This document shows, piece after piece, positions 46,810 to 55,578 of a stretch of 64,000 nt of DNA (its first letter is position 1; each line of letters starts with the position of its first letter). Source of the stretch: Erythrobacteraceae bacterium (GTDB lineage Bacteria; Pseudomonadota; Alphaproteobacteria; Sphingomonadales; Sphingomonadaceae); the NCBI GenBank assembly GCA_027489065.1, contig JAIYAM010000032.1:1-64000 (forward strand), in the 5' to 3' direction. Position numbers and translations under genes: made by a program. The notes beneath the pieces are model-generated. The model was not told the DNA's origin. It was given only the letters and a program-made list of their open reading frames with translations, and made no database searches.

Positions 46810-47260
46810 GGCGCTTCTCCGCAATGGTCCGCCGCTGATCGGCGGCACGCTGGTAGACGTTCTCCCACGTCGCGAAGGCGCGGGCCGCGTCATCCTCGTC
46901 GAGGCGCTTGTCGGGGGCAAAGCTGTCGAAACCGCAGCGGCGCATATGCGAGAGCTGGTCGATCAGCACCTGGCCCACAGCGCGCAATTCGCCGGTGTAA
47001 CCCGCCTCGCGCAGGATGCGCGCCGAGGAATAGCCGCGCCCGTCGCCGAAGCTCGGGAAGTTGACCTCCACCAGCGCGAGGCGATCGAGGAAGGGCAGCA
47101 GCACCCGCGCATCGTCACCCGGCTCGATGCGAACGGCGGCGGCGTTGGTCTGGTCGCAGCAGGAATCGACGGTGACGGCAGCGTGGTCGACCGGCTCGTC
47201 ATCACGAAAGCGGAATTGCACCTCGTCGGGGCTGGTGCCGAGATTGCTGGTATCAACCAT
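46799..47260 (-). CDS. DUF934 domain-containing protein
   Basis: A 153-residue protein of the DUF934 family, found almost always between cysI and cysH in alphaproteobacteria. The core is RVLLPFLDRLALVEVNFPSFGDGRGYSSARILRE, then GELRAVGQVLIDQLSHMRRCGFDSF. Its exact role in sulfite reduction is not established. The start overlaps the cysI stop region by 8 bases and the stop overlaps cysH. Confidence 0.9.
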   Translation of the reverse strand: MVDTSNLGTSPDEVQFRFRDDEPVDHAAVTVDSCCDQTNAAAVRIEPGDDARVLLPFLDRLALVEVNFPSFGDGRGYSSARILREAGYTGELRAVGQVLIDQLSHMRRCGFDSFAPDKRLDEDDAARAFATWENVYQRAADQRRTIAEKRHEA

Positions 47261-48881
47261 ACAATGCCTCCTTGAACGGCTCCATGCCGATGCGGCGGTA
47301 GGTGTCGAGGAAGCGCTCCCCGTCGGTGCGGGTGGCGAGGTAGACGTCGGTGACCTTCTCGACCGCCGCCACCACACCGTCCTCGTCAAAGCCGGGGCCG
47401 GTGATCTTGGCGAGGCTGACATCCTCGGCCTCCGACCCGCCGAGCGAGAGCTGGAAGTTCTCCTTGCCCTTCTTGTCGACGCCGAGGATGCCGATGTGAC
47501 CTGCGTGGTGGTGCCCGCAAGCGTTGATGCAGCCCGAAATCTTGAGCTTCAGCTCGCCGACCACTTCGGTGCGGCCCGTTGCGGCAAAGCGCTCCGAGAT
47601 GCGCTGGGCGAGCGGGATCGAGCGGGCGTTGGCGAGGCTGCAGTAATCGAGGCCCGGGCAGGCGATGATGTCCTCGATGGTGTCCATGTTGGGCGCGCCG
47701 AGACCGGCCTCGTCGAGCGCGGTCCACACGGCGTGCAGGTCAGCGATCCGCACGTGGGGCAGCAGGAGGTTCTGCGTGTGCATTACCCTGAGTTCGTCGA
47801 AGCTGTATTCGCGGGCGAGCTTCGCCACGACGCGCATCTGCTCGGCGGTGGCATCGCCGGGGATGCCGCCTGCGGGCTTCAGGCTGATGACGGCCGAGAC
47901 ATAGGCGTCATGCTTGTGGCGATGGGTATTGCGGTCCACCCACAAGGCGAAATCGGGGTCCGAGCGGTCGAGCGTCTTGGGGCCATCGACGAACGCGGGC
48001 GGGGCGAAATACTCGGTGATCCGCGCCAGTTCCTCACGAGGAGGTTCCACGCCGACGCTCAGCAGATGGGCGAATTCCTCCTCGACCTGCCGCGTGTATT
48101 CCGCCGCGCCGAGTTCGTGGACGAGGATCTTGATGCGCGCCTTGTACTTGTTGTCGCGCCGTCCGTAGCGGTTGTAGACCCGAAGGCAGGCCTCGGCATA
48201 GGTGATGAAGTGATCGAGCGGCACGAAGTCGCGGATCAGCGGCGCGATCATCGGCGTGCGGCCCATGCCGCCGCCCGCGTAGAACTCCGCGCCGATCTCG
48301 TCGCCACGCTTCACGATCCGCACGCCGATATCGTGCAGCCGCATCGCCGCGCGGTCCTTTTCCGACGCGATCACCGCGATCTTGAACTTGCGCGGCAGGT
48401 AGGTGAACTCCGGGTGGAAGCTCGACCATTGGCGCATCAGCTCGGCATAGGGGCGCGGGTCGACGACCTCGTCTGCGGCAGCACCGGCGAAGTGGTCCGA
48501 CGAGATGTTGCGGATGCAGTTCCCGCTGGTCTGGATCGCGTGCATCTCGACCGTGGAGAGGTCCGCGAGGATGTCGGCGGCATCCTCCAGCTTGATCCAG
48601 TTGTACTGAATGTTCTGACGGGTGGTGAAGTGCCCGTAACCGCGGTCATACTTCTCGGCGATGTGGCTAAGCATCTCCAGCTGGCGCGAATCCAGCGTCC
48701 CGTAGGGGATGGCGACGCGCAGCATGTAGGCGTGGAGCTGTAGGTAGAGCCCGTTCATCAGCCGCAGCGGCTTGAACTGGTCTTCGGTCAGCTTGCCCTC
48801 GATGCGGCGGCGCGCCTGATCGCGGAATTCTGCGACGCGGGCATCGACCATGGCCTGGTCATAGGTGTCGTAACGGTACAT
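47253..48881 (-). CDS. cysI: Sulfite reductase, siroheme/[4Fe-4S] hemoprotein subunit
   Basis: Six-electron reduction of sulfite to sulfide. It has 542 residues with two sulfite/nitrite reductase repeats: the first with GHFTTRQNIQYNWIKLEDA, the second containing the cluster and siroheme ligands ACPGLDYCSLA and SGCINACGHHHAGHIG. No flavoprotein cysJ is nearby, so ferredoxin or another donor is likely. The start shares a base with the stop of the secreted protein gene upstream. Confidence 0.94.
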   Translation of the reverse strand: MYRYDTYDQAMVDARVAEFRDQARRRIEGKLTEDQFKPLRLMNGLYLQLHAYMLRVAIPYGTLDSRQLEMLSHIAEKYDRGYGHFTTRQNIQYNWIKLEDAADILADLSTVEMHAIQTSGNCIRNISSDHFAGAAADEVVDPRPYAELMRQWSSFHPEFTYLPRKFKIAVIASEKDRAAMRLHDIGVRIVKRGDEIGAEFYAGGGMGRTPMIAPLIRDFVPLDHFITYAEACLRVYNRYGRRDNKYKARIKILVHELGAAEYTRQVEEEFAHLLSVGVEPPREELARITEYFAPPAFVDGPKTLDRSDPDFALWVDRNTHRHKHDAYVSAVISLKPAGGIPGDATAEQMRVVAKLAREYSFDELRVMHTQNLLLPHVRIADLHAVWTALDEAGLGAPNMDTIEDIIACPGLDYCSLANARSIPLAQRISERFAATGRTEVVGELKLKISGCINACGHHHAGHIGILGVDKKGKENFQLSLGGSEAEDVSLAKITGPGFDEDGVVAAVEKVTDVYLATRTDGERFLDTYRRIGMEPFKEALYG

Positions 48882-49345
48882 CAGCGGGTTCCAGTAAGAA
48901 CGGGGAGGCGCTCGGTGCCGACAATCGTGCCGAGCTCCTTGAGGGTCTTGCCCGCGACCGGCACCACAGTGTGCGCGGCGCGGATCGCCCCGAAGGCGGC
49001 CTGCGTGGCGGGATCGTCATAGCCGGCAGGGGTGGGGTAGCCGACCTCGACCAGCAGATCCCAGTCGCCGTCGGCTGCCGGGTTGGCGATCAGACGGTAG
49101 GAGGTGAACAGGCCCTGCTCGACCGCCTTGGCGTCCATCGCAAACCAGTTGAGGAAGATGAACGAGGTGAGGTTGGCGCGCTCGCCGGGGAACGCTTTCA
49201 GGCGGGTCCATTCGACCACCATCGGGGCCCGGGACTCGGCCGGAGCGGGCGCTTCCTGTGCGGCGACAGGTGCGGCGGCGAAGGCGAAGGCCGAGGCGAC
49301 CGCGGCGACGGGGGTGATGCCGGGAGTAACTGTTGGCGTGCGCAT
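48881..49345 (-). CDS. Secreted protein of unknown function inside the cys operon
   Basis: A 154-residue protein with a Sec signal (VAAVASAFAFAAAPVAAQ), so probably periplasmic, although all its operon neighbours are cytoplasmic. The mature part contains MVVEWTRLKAFPGERANLTSFIFLNWFAMDAKAVEQGLFTSY-like sequence (in two overlapping halves) suggestive of a small alpha-beta, perhaps dimeric ferredoxin-like, fold; this is a guess. The start overlaps the DUF2849 stop and the stop overlaps cysI, so it is fully embedded. I do not recognise the family. Confidence 0.7.
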   Translation of the reverse strand: MRTPTVTPGITPVAAVASAFAFAAAPVAAQEAPAPAESRAPMVVEWTRLKAFPGERANLTSFIFLNWFAMDAKAVEQGLFTSYRLIANPAADGDWDLLVEVGYPTPAGYDDPATQAAFGAIRAAHTVVPVAGKTLKELGTIVGTERLPVLTGTR

Positions 49346-49644
49346 CAGATCACCCAGTCCCAGCCGGTCTTCTCGGCGGTCGGCACGCCGAGGTCGCGGC
49401 GCACGGTCGGTCCGAGTGCGCGCACCCGGTCCTTGATATGGGCAGGCCGCACGTGGCCGGCGCCGTCGATGGTCGCCTCGATCGCGTAGGGCACATTGAC
49501 GCGGCGCGCGGCTTCCTCGCGGGCGAGGATCTCCTCGGCGTCTTCGCCGACGTCGACCGCATCGTCGACGAACAGCGACCAGCCGGTGCCGTTCCACCAC
49601 GTCACCGCGCCGCTGCGCAAATCATTGCCGGTGAGAATTTTCAT
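49345..49644 (-). CDS. DUF2849 domain-containing protein
   Basis: A 99-residue protein typical of alphaproteobacterial cys operons between cobA and cysI. It begins MKILTGNDLRSGAVTWWNGT and contains EEAARRVNVPYAIEATID. Its molecular role is unknown. It has a gaaggaaa ribosome site at the edge of the inverted repeat that separates it from cobA. Confidence 0.88.
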   Translation of the reverse strand: MKILTGNDLRSGAVTWWNGTGWSLFVDDAVDVGEDAEEILAREEAARRVNVPYAIEATIDGAGHVRPAHIKDRVRALGPTVRRDLGVPTAEKTGWDWVI

Positions 49645-49658
49645 GCAAAATTTCCTTC

Positions 49659-49727
49659 GTCATTCCGGGCGAAGGCCGGAACCCAGTTCCACCGTCGCAA
49701 CTGGGTCCCGGCCTTCGCCGGGATGAC
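49659..49727. repeat. REPIN-like inverted repeat between cobA and DUF2849
   Basis: Left arm 49659-49686 (GTCATTCCGGGCGAAGGCCGG...) and right arm 49701-49727 (CTGGGTCCCGGCCTTCGCCG...) are near-perfect inverted copies around a 14-base loop. Each arm holds the CCGG-GCGAAGG-CCGG type hairpin seen in alphaproteobacterial REP elements. The right arm and loop are translated as the last 21 codons of cobA, and the left arm holds its stop. Confidence 0.85.
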
Positions 49728-50469
49728 GAGCTGCGCGTACAAGGTCCGCGTCCTCGCGCGCGGTGACTTCGCCAATCACGATCAGCGCCGGGCTCTTGAC
49801 GCCATGCGCCTCGACCAGATCGGGGAGCCCTGCGAGCAGCCCGCGCAGCACGCGCATTTCGGGGCGCGCGGCATTCTCGATCACGGCGACCGGCATGTCG
49901 GGGGCGAGACCATCGGCCATCAGCTTTTCGGCGATTTGCGCGGCTGTGGAGACGCCCATGTAGATCACCAGCGTGCGGCCCTTGCCAGCAAGGCCGGACC
50001 AGTCCTGCTCGGCGAGGCCCTTGCACTGGCCCGCGACGAAGCTGACGATGCTCGAAGCGTCGCGGTGTGTAAGGGCGATCTGAGCGGCCGCGCCCGCGCC
50101 CTGCGCCGCGCTGATGCCGGGGACGACTTCGACGCGCACACCAGCCGCACGCGCGGCTTCGGCTTCCTCGCCGCCGCGCCCGAAGATGAAGGGATCGCCG
50201 CCCTTGAGACGGACCACGTCATTTCCGCTGAGAGCCTCGCGCACCAGCAGGGCGTTGATCTCTTCCTGCGGCATGGTGTGGCGGGCGCGCTGCTTGGCGA
50301 CCGAGATCAGCCGCGCGTCGGGGCGGGCGAGCCTAAGGATGTCGGGGCCGATCAGCCCGTCATGGACGATCACCCGCGCGTCCGAAATCAGGCGCGCGGC
50401 GCGCAGGGTCAGGAGGTCCACCGGACCCGGCCCTGCGCCGACGAGAAAAATGGTGCCGCTATTCTGCAT
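49660..50469 (-). CDS. cobA: Uroporphyrinogen-III C-methyltransferase
   Basis: Makes precorrin-2, the precursor of siroheme used by CysI (and of B12). It has 269 residues. The SAM enzyme motifs are LVGAGPGPVDLLTLRAARL, RLKGGDPFIFGRGGEEAEA and VVPGISAAQGAGAAA. There is no CysG-type dehydrogenase/ferrochelatase domain. The catalytic domain ends near DADLVRAAR; the final 21 residues (HPGEGRDPVATVELGSGLRP...) are encoded by a REPIN-like inverted repeat and are probably an acquired tail. It is the first gene of the cys operon. Confidence 0.94.
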   Translation of the reverse strand: MQNSGTIFLVGAGPGPVDLLTLRAARLISDARVIVHDGLIGPDILRLARPDARLISVAKQRARHTMPQEEINALLVREALSGNDVVRLKGGDPFIFGRGGEEAEAARAAGVRVEVVPGISAAQGAGAAAQIALTHRDASSIVSFVAGQCKGLAEQDWSGLAGKGRTLVIYMGVSTAAQIAEKLMADGLAPDMPVAVIENAARPEMRVLRGLLAGLPDLVEAHGVKSPALIVIGEVTAREDADLVRAARHPGEGRDPVATVELGSGLRPE

Positions 50470-50535
50470 GGGACCGAAATGGGCCAGCCGCGCCGGCCCC
50501 GCCAGCGAGAATGGATTGCCCCGTGCGTAGCGGAA

Positions 50536-51522
50536 CTATTGCGGCGGTTCGGAACCCCGCCGGGCTTGCAGCGCCGCGATCAGCCGCTCCATCGCTTCCC
50601 CGTCCTTCAGGTGCAGGTCGCGCTGGGGATAGGGGAGCGCGATGCCGTTCTCCTTGAACAGCGTCCAGAGGTGCTTGAGCACATCGCTGCGAACATTGCC
50701 GACGCCCTCCTCGGGGTCGGAAATCCAGCAATGGATGGTGAAGTTCACGGCATTGTCGCCGAAGCCGCCCCACCACACGCTAGGCGCAGGCTTCATCAGC
50801 ACCCGCCTCGCCTTGCGGGCCGCTTCGAGCATCAGCTTTTCAGCGAGCGCCATGTCCGCCTCGTAGCTCACCCCGACCGGCACCTGGATGCGCACATTGC
50901 GCGAGGAATAGGACCAGTTCTCGACCTGATTGATCATCAGGTTCTCGTTGGGGATGAGGTATTCGCGCTCGTCCCGCGTGGTGACGGAGACGGCGCGGAT
51001 GCCGATCTTGCGGATCTGGCCGAAGGTCTGCTGCCCGGCCCCGTCGGCCACCGCGATGACGTCGCCCGGCTTGATCGACTTGTCCATCAGCAGGATGATC
51101 CCGGCGATGAGGTTGCCGAAGGTCTTCTGCAAGCCGAAGCCGATGGCGAGGCCGAAGGCGCCGGAAAAGACGGTGAGCGCGGTGAGGTCGATGCCGAGCA
51201 CGTCGACCCCGACGAGGAAGGTCACCACCCAGATGACGATGGTCGCGATCTTCTCGGCGAGCACGGCCTGCGTGCCGTCGAGCCGGGTGGCGCGCCTCAG
51301 CGCGCTGCGGGTCAGGCGGGTGGCGATCATCGCGAGCGCCAGCGCAATGAGGATCGCGGCGATGGCGAACAGCACGTCGAAGGCCGAAACGCGGTACTGG
51401 CCGAGCTCGATCGCGAGGCTGTCGAGCCGTTCGGCGATGCCGCCGATGGTCTGCGAGCGCTCGGCGAGGCCTTCGCGCAGGGTATCCGCCCCGCTGACGG
51501 TTTCGGGCGCGACGATGCTCAT
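50536..51522 (-). CDS. Small-conductance mechanosensitive channel (MscS family)
   Basis: A 328-residue inner-membrane channel. Two or three N-terminal spans precede the pore helix region LTVFSGAFGLAIGFGLQKTFGN, followed by the beta domain (DKSIKPGDVIAVADG) and the C-terminal mixed domain with LIPNENLMINQVENWSYSS. It fits the MscS core. The ATG overlaps the stop of the trans-sulfuration gene, so it is the last gene of a three-gene run. Confidence 0.92.
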   Translation of the reverse strand: MSIVAPETVSGADTLREGLAERSQTIGGIAERLDSLAIELGQYRVSAFDVLFAIAAILIALALAMIATRLTRSALRRATRLDGTQAVLAEKIATIVIWVVTFLVGVDVLGIDLTALTVFSGAFGLAIGFGLQKTFGNLIAGIILLMDKSIKPGDVIAVADGAGQQTFGQIRKIGIRAVSVTTRDEREYLIPNENLMINQVENWSYSSRNVRIQVPVGVSYEADMALAEKLMLEAARKARRVLMKPAPSVWWGGFGDNAVNFTIHCWISDPEEGVGNVRSDVLKHLWTLFKENGIALPYPQRDLHLKDGEAMERLIAALQARRGSEPPQ

Positions 51523-52712
51523 CCGATCAGCGCCAGGCCCTGGGCGAGGTCGGCGATCAGGTCGTCCGGGTCCTCGAGCCCGATCGAGAGCCGCAGGGCG
51601 GGGCGCCCGTCGGTGGGGCAGGGCATCACGGAGCGGTAGGTCGCCGGGTTGATGGGGAGCGCGAGGCTCTCGAACCCGCCCCAGCTATAGCCGTTGCCGA
51701 ACAGCGCCAGCGCGTCGGACAACCGCGCCGAGGCCGCCGGATCGTCGCTCGCCAGCACGAAAGAGAACAGCCCGCAGCCCCCGGTGAAATCGCGCTTCCA
51801 CAGGCCATGGCCGGGGTGCGAGGGGAGCAGCGGGCAGAGCACCTCGGCGACCTGCGGCTGGGCCTCCAGCCACTGAGCCACGCGCAGCGCCGAGCGAGTC
51901 TGCGCCTCGAGCCGCACGCCCATCGTCCGCAGGCCCCGCGCCGCCAGCGCCGCATCGTCGGGCGAGACCACTTGCCCCAACTCATGCGAGGTGCGGCGCA
52001 GGGCGGTGTACCAGCGTTTCCCCGCACTCGCGCTGCCCATCATCAGGTCCGAATGCCCGCCGACATGCTTCGACAGGCTCATCATCACGATGTCGCAGCC
52101 ATGGGTGAGGCCCGCAAAGCCCAAGGGGCTCGCCCAGGTGTTGTCGAGGCAGACCACCGCGCCATGTTCGCGGGCGATGGCGGCGAAAGCGGGGATGTCG
52201 CAGACTTCGAAGGTCAGGCTGCCGGGGCTCTCGAGCCACACCGCCTTCACGCTGCCCGCCGCGAACAAGGCCCGGTAGGCGTCCACATCGCGGGGATCGA
52301 AGAACTGCGTTGCCACCCCCAGCCGCGCCAGCAGCCCGGTCGCCATGCTGCGGGTCGGATCATAGGCATTGTCGCTCATCAGCAGCCGGTCGCCCGGCTT
52401 CAATATCGCGAGCATGCAGCCGAGGATCGCCGCCACGCCGCTCGGGTAGAGCACCGTGCCGTGAGCTCCCGGCTCGAGCTGGGTCAGCGCCTCGGCGAGC
52501 GCCCATTGCGTCGGCGCGCCGCGCCTGCCGTAGAAGAACTGCCCGTCGGCGTTGTTGGCGCCGGCCGCCTGCCGATCGGCATCGGTTTCATAAAGGTGGG
52601 TCGAGGCGCGCCAAACCGGCGGATTGACCACCGGCCCGGTCCACTCCTTGCGCCGTCCGCCATGCACGAGGCGGGTGGCGGGCCGCAGGGGCTTGCCGTC
52701 GCCTCCGCTCAT
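51519..52712 (-). CDS. metC: Cys/Met metabolism PLP enzyme, probable cystathionine beta-lyase
   Basis: Fold-type I PLP enzyme of 397 residues. YGRRGAPTQWALAEALTQLE, SGVAAILGCMLAILKPGD and the Schiff-base lysine in SLSKHVGGHSDLMMG match cystathionine beta-lyases of the alphaproteobacterial type, as do the N-terminal NPPVWRASTHLYE and the C-terminal LRLSIGLEDPDDLIADL. Cleavage of cystathionine to homocysteine is the best guess. The start at 52712 overlaps the sulfurtransferase stop. Confidence 0.9.
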   Translation of the reverse strand: MSGGDGKPLRPATRLVHGGRRKEWTGPVVNPPVWRASTHLYETDADRQAAGANNADGQFFYGRRGAPTQWALAEALTQLEPGAHGTVLYPSGVAAILGCMLAILKPGDRLLMSDNAYDPTRSMATGLLARLGVATQFFDPRDVDAYRALFAAGSVKAVWLESPGSLTFEVCDIPAFAAIAREHGAVVCLDNTWASPLGFAGLTHGCDIVMMSLSKHVGGHSDLMMGSASAGKRWYTALRRTSHELGQVVSPDDAALAARGLRTMGVRLEAQTRSALRVAQWLEAQPQVAEVLCPLLPSHPGHGLWKRDFTGGCGLFSFVLASDDPAASARLSDALALFGNGYSWGGFESLALPINPATYRSVMPCPTDGRPALRLSIGLEDPDDLIADLAQGLALIG

Positions 52713-53566
52713 GCGTCCGGGCCTTGCTGCTTCGGCGTCTCCGGGTCCGCGCCCCACTCGCTCCAGCTGCCGTCATACAGCGCGGTGTCATGCTTGCCGA
52801 GGAGGTGCATGGCGAACAGCAGCACGCTGGCCGTCACCCCGCTGCCGCAGGTGGTGGTCACCGGCGCGTCGAGGTCGATCCCCGCATCGGCAAAGGCCGC
52901 GCGCAGCGCCTCGGGCGTTTTGTAGGTGCCGTCCGCGTTCAGCACCGCGCCGAAGAACAGGTTGCGGCTCCCCGGAATGCGCCCGTTCTGTCCGCCGTGC
53001 ACCGGATCGATGCCCGAGCCGTAGACCCGGTCGGCCGAGCGCGCATCGAGCACCTGCTCGGCATGGCTGTCGAGGTTCGCCAGCATGTCCGCCTTGCTCC
53101 GCACGCGTTCGGGAGCGGCAAGGCTCGCCGGGGCGGCGGGGGCGATGTCGGGCGTGCCGATCTCCAGCGGGTGCCCTTCGCTGCGCCACTTGCCCAACCC
53201 CCCGTCGAGGATCGCGACATTCTCCCAGCCGCTTGCCGTCAGCACGAACCACGCCCGCGCCGAGGTGCGGATCGCGCTGTCGTCATAGATCACGATTGTC
53301 TCGCCGGGCGCGACACCGAGCCCTGCCAGCCGCTCGGCAAGCTGTCCGGGGGTGGGGAAGGCATAAGGGACGGGCGATCCCGCATCGAAGAGGCTCGCCA
53401 GATCGAGGAATCGCGCGCCGGGAATATGCTCTGCGGCGAATTCGGCGGCGGCATCGCGCTGGGCGGCGGGCAGGTGATAGGAGGCGTCGAGCACCACGAG
53501 GTCGGGGGAACCGAGGTTTGCGGCGAGCCACTCGGCGGACACGAGCGAGGAGGGGAGCTTTGTCAT
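52709..53566 (-). CDS. sseA: 3-mercaptopyruvate/thiosulfate sulfurtransferase
   Basis: Two-domain rhodanese of 285 residues. The C-terminal active-site loop is TTTCGSGVTAS; the CGSGVT form is that of mercaptopyruvate sulfurtransferases rather than thiosulfate-specific CRKGVT rhodaneses. The N-terminal domain has AEHIPGARFLDL, but its active-site position reads DDSAIRTS without the cysteine, as normal. It is the first gene of the run with metC and mscS. Confidence 0.93.
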   Translation of the reverse strand: MTKLPSSLVSAEWLAANLGSPDLVVLDASYHLPAAQRDAAAEFAAEHIPGARFLDLASLFDAGSPVPYAFPTPGQLAERLAGLGVAPGETIVIYDDSAIRTSARAWFVLTASGWENVAILDGGLGKWRSEGHPLEIGTPDIAPAAPASLAAPERVRSKADMLANLDSHAEQVLDARSADRVYGSGIDPVHGGQNGRIPGSRNLFFGAVLNADGTYKTPEALRAAFADAGIDLDAPVTTTCGSGVTASVLLFAMHLLGKHDTALYDGSWSEWGADPETPKQQGPDA

Positions 53567-53628
53567 GCCCGCTACCCTAGCGCGCGCTTGGCGATGCTGC
53601 AAAGCCTCGCCGGACACTCTTCGGGCGG

Positions 53629-54834
53629 TCAGGCCGCAGCGGAGGCGGGCGGAACCGCAATGCCCTGCGCCACCAGCCCGGTGATCCCGCCCGGCCCCTG
53701 ATCCATCGGGATCGGGTGGACGCGCCCGCTCGCGCTCGGCGTGCCGATCACGAAGGTGCGGGTGACGGCGCGCTGGCCTTCTGCCTCAAGCGTGACATGG
53801 ACCAGCGGCACGAACAGCGGCGTGGAGCCCTGCCGCAGCGGCTGGATGGCGGACAGCGGCAGCTGCACCTCGCCCGATATGCTGCGCGCCTGATGGGGGC
53901 CGATGCGCTCGATGCCGCCCAGCGCCTGCGCCGAGCCGACCGAGGGGCCGTTGCTGCCTGCCACGGCGGCACTGGCCCGCGCGCAGACGAGCTGCGCGGC
54001 GCTGGTCAGATCGTTCACCGCCTTGCCGGAGCGGTTGGCGATGGTGAGGCGGTATCCCAATGTGAACATCATCACGCTGCGGGTCGCGCTGGTGACGTCG
54101 AGCTTCAGGACGAGGTCGGAAAGATCGGGTGCGGTCACGGACTCGGGCGCGGCAGCGGCGGGGTGCGCGGCGAGGCGCGGCACCTTGGGCTTGCGGCGGC
54201 GGCGCAGCAGTGCAGCGCCGCCGAGCAGCACGGCGACGCCCAGCCCGCCTGCCGCCGCGATCATTGGCCATTCGGGGAGCGCAATGATGGTGTCGGTGGT
54301 GGTTTCTTCGGCCTGAGGTGCGGCGTTGGGCGGCAGCGTCAAGGGTGCGCCCGCCGTGCCCGGCGGGGGTGCTGTGTCCTGCGGCGCGGGGGCGAGGGTG
54401 GCCGAGGCTTCGGGAACCGTCCCCGGGGTCGCTTGCGGGGTGAGCGCAGGGCGCGGCTGGCCGGCATTAGGGGTGGTATTCGGGGCGGCAGTCGGCGTTG
54501 GCCGGGGTGCGGCCGGCAAGGCAGCGCCGGGTGCTGGCGCGGGGGCCGAACTCGGGGCAACGGTCGGCGCGGGTGCTGGCGCGGGCGCGGGGGTCGCGGT
54601 GGGGCGCGCGGTCGGCACGGGACGGGGCGGGATTGCCACCCCTGCACGCTCGTCGGCGGGACCGGCGGGCGCGGGTGTCGGGCTCGGGCTGCTCGGCGGC
54701 AGGCTGAAGGTCTGCTGCGCGGCCAGCCGGGAGGTAGGCGGCGCGCCGCAGGCCAGCGCAACGCCTGCGGCGAGGGCGACGGCAGGCCCTCGCTTGCGGG
54801 CGCTCGGGACAGGGCGGGCAGGCAGGCGGATCAT
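53629..54834 (-). CDS. Proline/alanine-rich single-span membrane protein
   Basis: A 401-residue protein. The N-terminus MIRLPARPVPSARKRGPAVALAAGVALAC is a signal peptide, possibly a lipobox (ALAC). Residues 45-185 are a low-complexity Pro/Ala/Thr region of about 140 residues. One membrane span follows (about 190-212, PMIAAAGGLGVAVLLGGAAL), then a basic stop-transfer RRRRKPK and a C-terminal domain of about 180 residues (for example LVLKLDVTSATRSVMMFTLGYRLTIANRSGKAVND) that should be cytoplasmic. I do not recognise the domain; its beta-rich pattern recalls immunoglobulin-like folds. Confidence 0.65.
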   Translation of the reverse strand: MIRLPARPVPSARKRGPAVALAAGVALACGAPPTSRLAAQQTFSLPPSSPSPTPAPAGPADERAGVAIPPRPVPTARPTATPAPAPAPAPTVAPSSAPAPAPGAALPAAPRPTPTAAPNTTPNAGQPRPALTPQATPGTVPEASATLAPAPQDTAPPPGTAGAPLTLPPNAAPQAEETTTDTIIALPEWPMIAAAGGLGVAVLLGGAALLRRRRKPKVPRLAAHPAAAAPESVTAPDLSDLVLKLDVTSATRSVMMFTLGYRLTIANRSGKAVNDLTSAAQLVCARASAAVAGSNGPSVGSAQALGGIERIGPHQARSISGEVQLPLSAIQPLRQGSTPLFVPLVHVTLEAEGQRAVTRTFVIGTPSASGRVHPIPMDQGPGGITGLVAQGIAVPPASAAA

Positions 54835-54986
54835 GACGCGGTTCTGACCGTTGGCGGTTGGCAGATGAAGGGCGAGGAGACTTGCCTGTTCAAGCGTGAA
54901 CCGGCGCTGTCCGACATAGGCGCAGGCGCGCATCCGCGTCCAGCTTGCGGCTTGCGCGGCGCGGCGGATCGGGGCAACAGCGCGGC

Positions 54987-55460
54987 ATGGAAAGCACACC
55001 TCCCCCTGCAAAGCCCCAGCCGCAGTTTCTGGGCAAGGATACGCCGCTGCCGACCTCGCCCGAGGAGGCGGTGCTCGACTACGTGCCCAATCCGCGGCCC
55101 GGCCTCACCTATCTGGTGCGCTTCGTCTCGCCGGAGTTCACCTCGCTGTGCCCCGTGACGAACCAGCCCGATTTCGCGCACCTGGTGATCGACTATGTGC
55201 CGGGCGAGACCATCGTCGAGAGCAAGAGCCTGAAGCTGTTTCTCGGCTCGTTCCGCAACCACAACGGCTTCCACGAGGATGTGACCGTGGGGATCGGGGT
55301 GCGCCTGTTCGAGGAGATGCGCCCGCAATGGCTGAGGATCGGCGGTTACTGGTATCCGCGCGGGGGCATCCCGATCGACGTGTTCTGGCAATCGGCCGCG
55401 CCGCCGCAGGATCTGTGGCTGCCTGACCAGGGCGTGCCGTCCTATCGCGGGCGCGGGTAA
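54987..55460 (+). CDS. queF: NADPH-dependent 7-cyano-7-deazaguanine reductase QueF
   Basis: Reduces preQ0 to preQ1 in queuosine synthesis. It has 157 residues, the short unimodular (YkvM-like) form. The active-site cysteine lies in [20 protein letters not shown], and the QueF motif is [21 protein letters not shown]. The ATG at 54987 gives [16 protein letters not shown]. Its end faces the second parS region. Confidence 0.95.
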   Translation: MESTPPPAKPQPQFLGKDTPLPTSPEEAVLDYVPNPRPGLTYLVRFVSPEFTSLCPVTNQPDFAHLVIDYVPGETIVESKSLKLFLGSFRNHNGFHEDVTVGIGVRLFEEMRPQWLRIGGYWYPRGGIPIDVFWQSAAPPQDLWLPDQGVPSYRGRG

Positions 55461-55516
55461 GGGCGGCTGAGGGCTGCGGGCTCTTGCTGGCCTCTTGAAG
55501 CTGCCAGGCTGGCGCC

Positions 55517-55571
55517 AGACCGGCCCCAGACCCCTTCCAGACCCCCCTTAGACCCCCGCCAGACCCCCTCC
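55517..55571 (-). repeat. 11-bp tandem repeat array next to parS 2
   Basis: Five contiguous 11-bp units. Read on the minus strand from the parS side they are GGAGGGGGTCT (55561-55571), GGCGGGGGTCT (55550-55560), AAGGGGGGTCT (55539-55549), GGAAGGGGTCT (55528-55538) and GGGGCCGGTCT (55517-55527). The unit, the orientation relative to parS and the AAGGGGGGTCT third unit match the array at 4788-4820. A 7-base spacer (55572-55578) separates it from parS. Confidence 0.9.
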
Positions 55572-55578
55572 AAAACGA

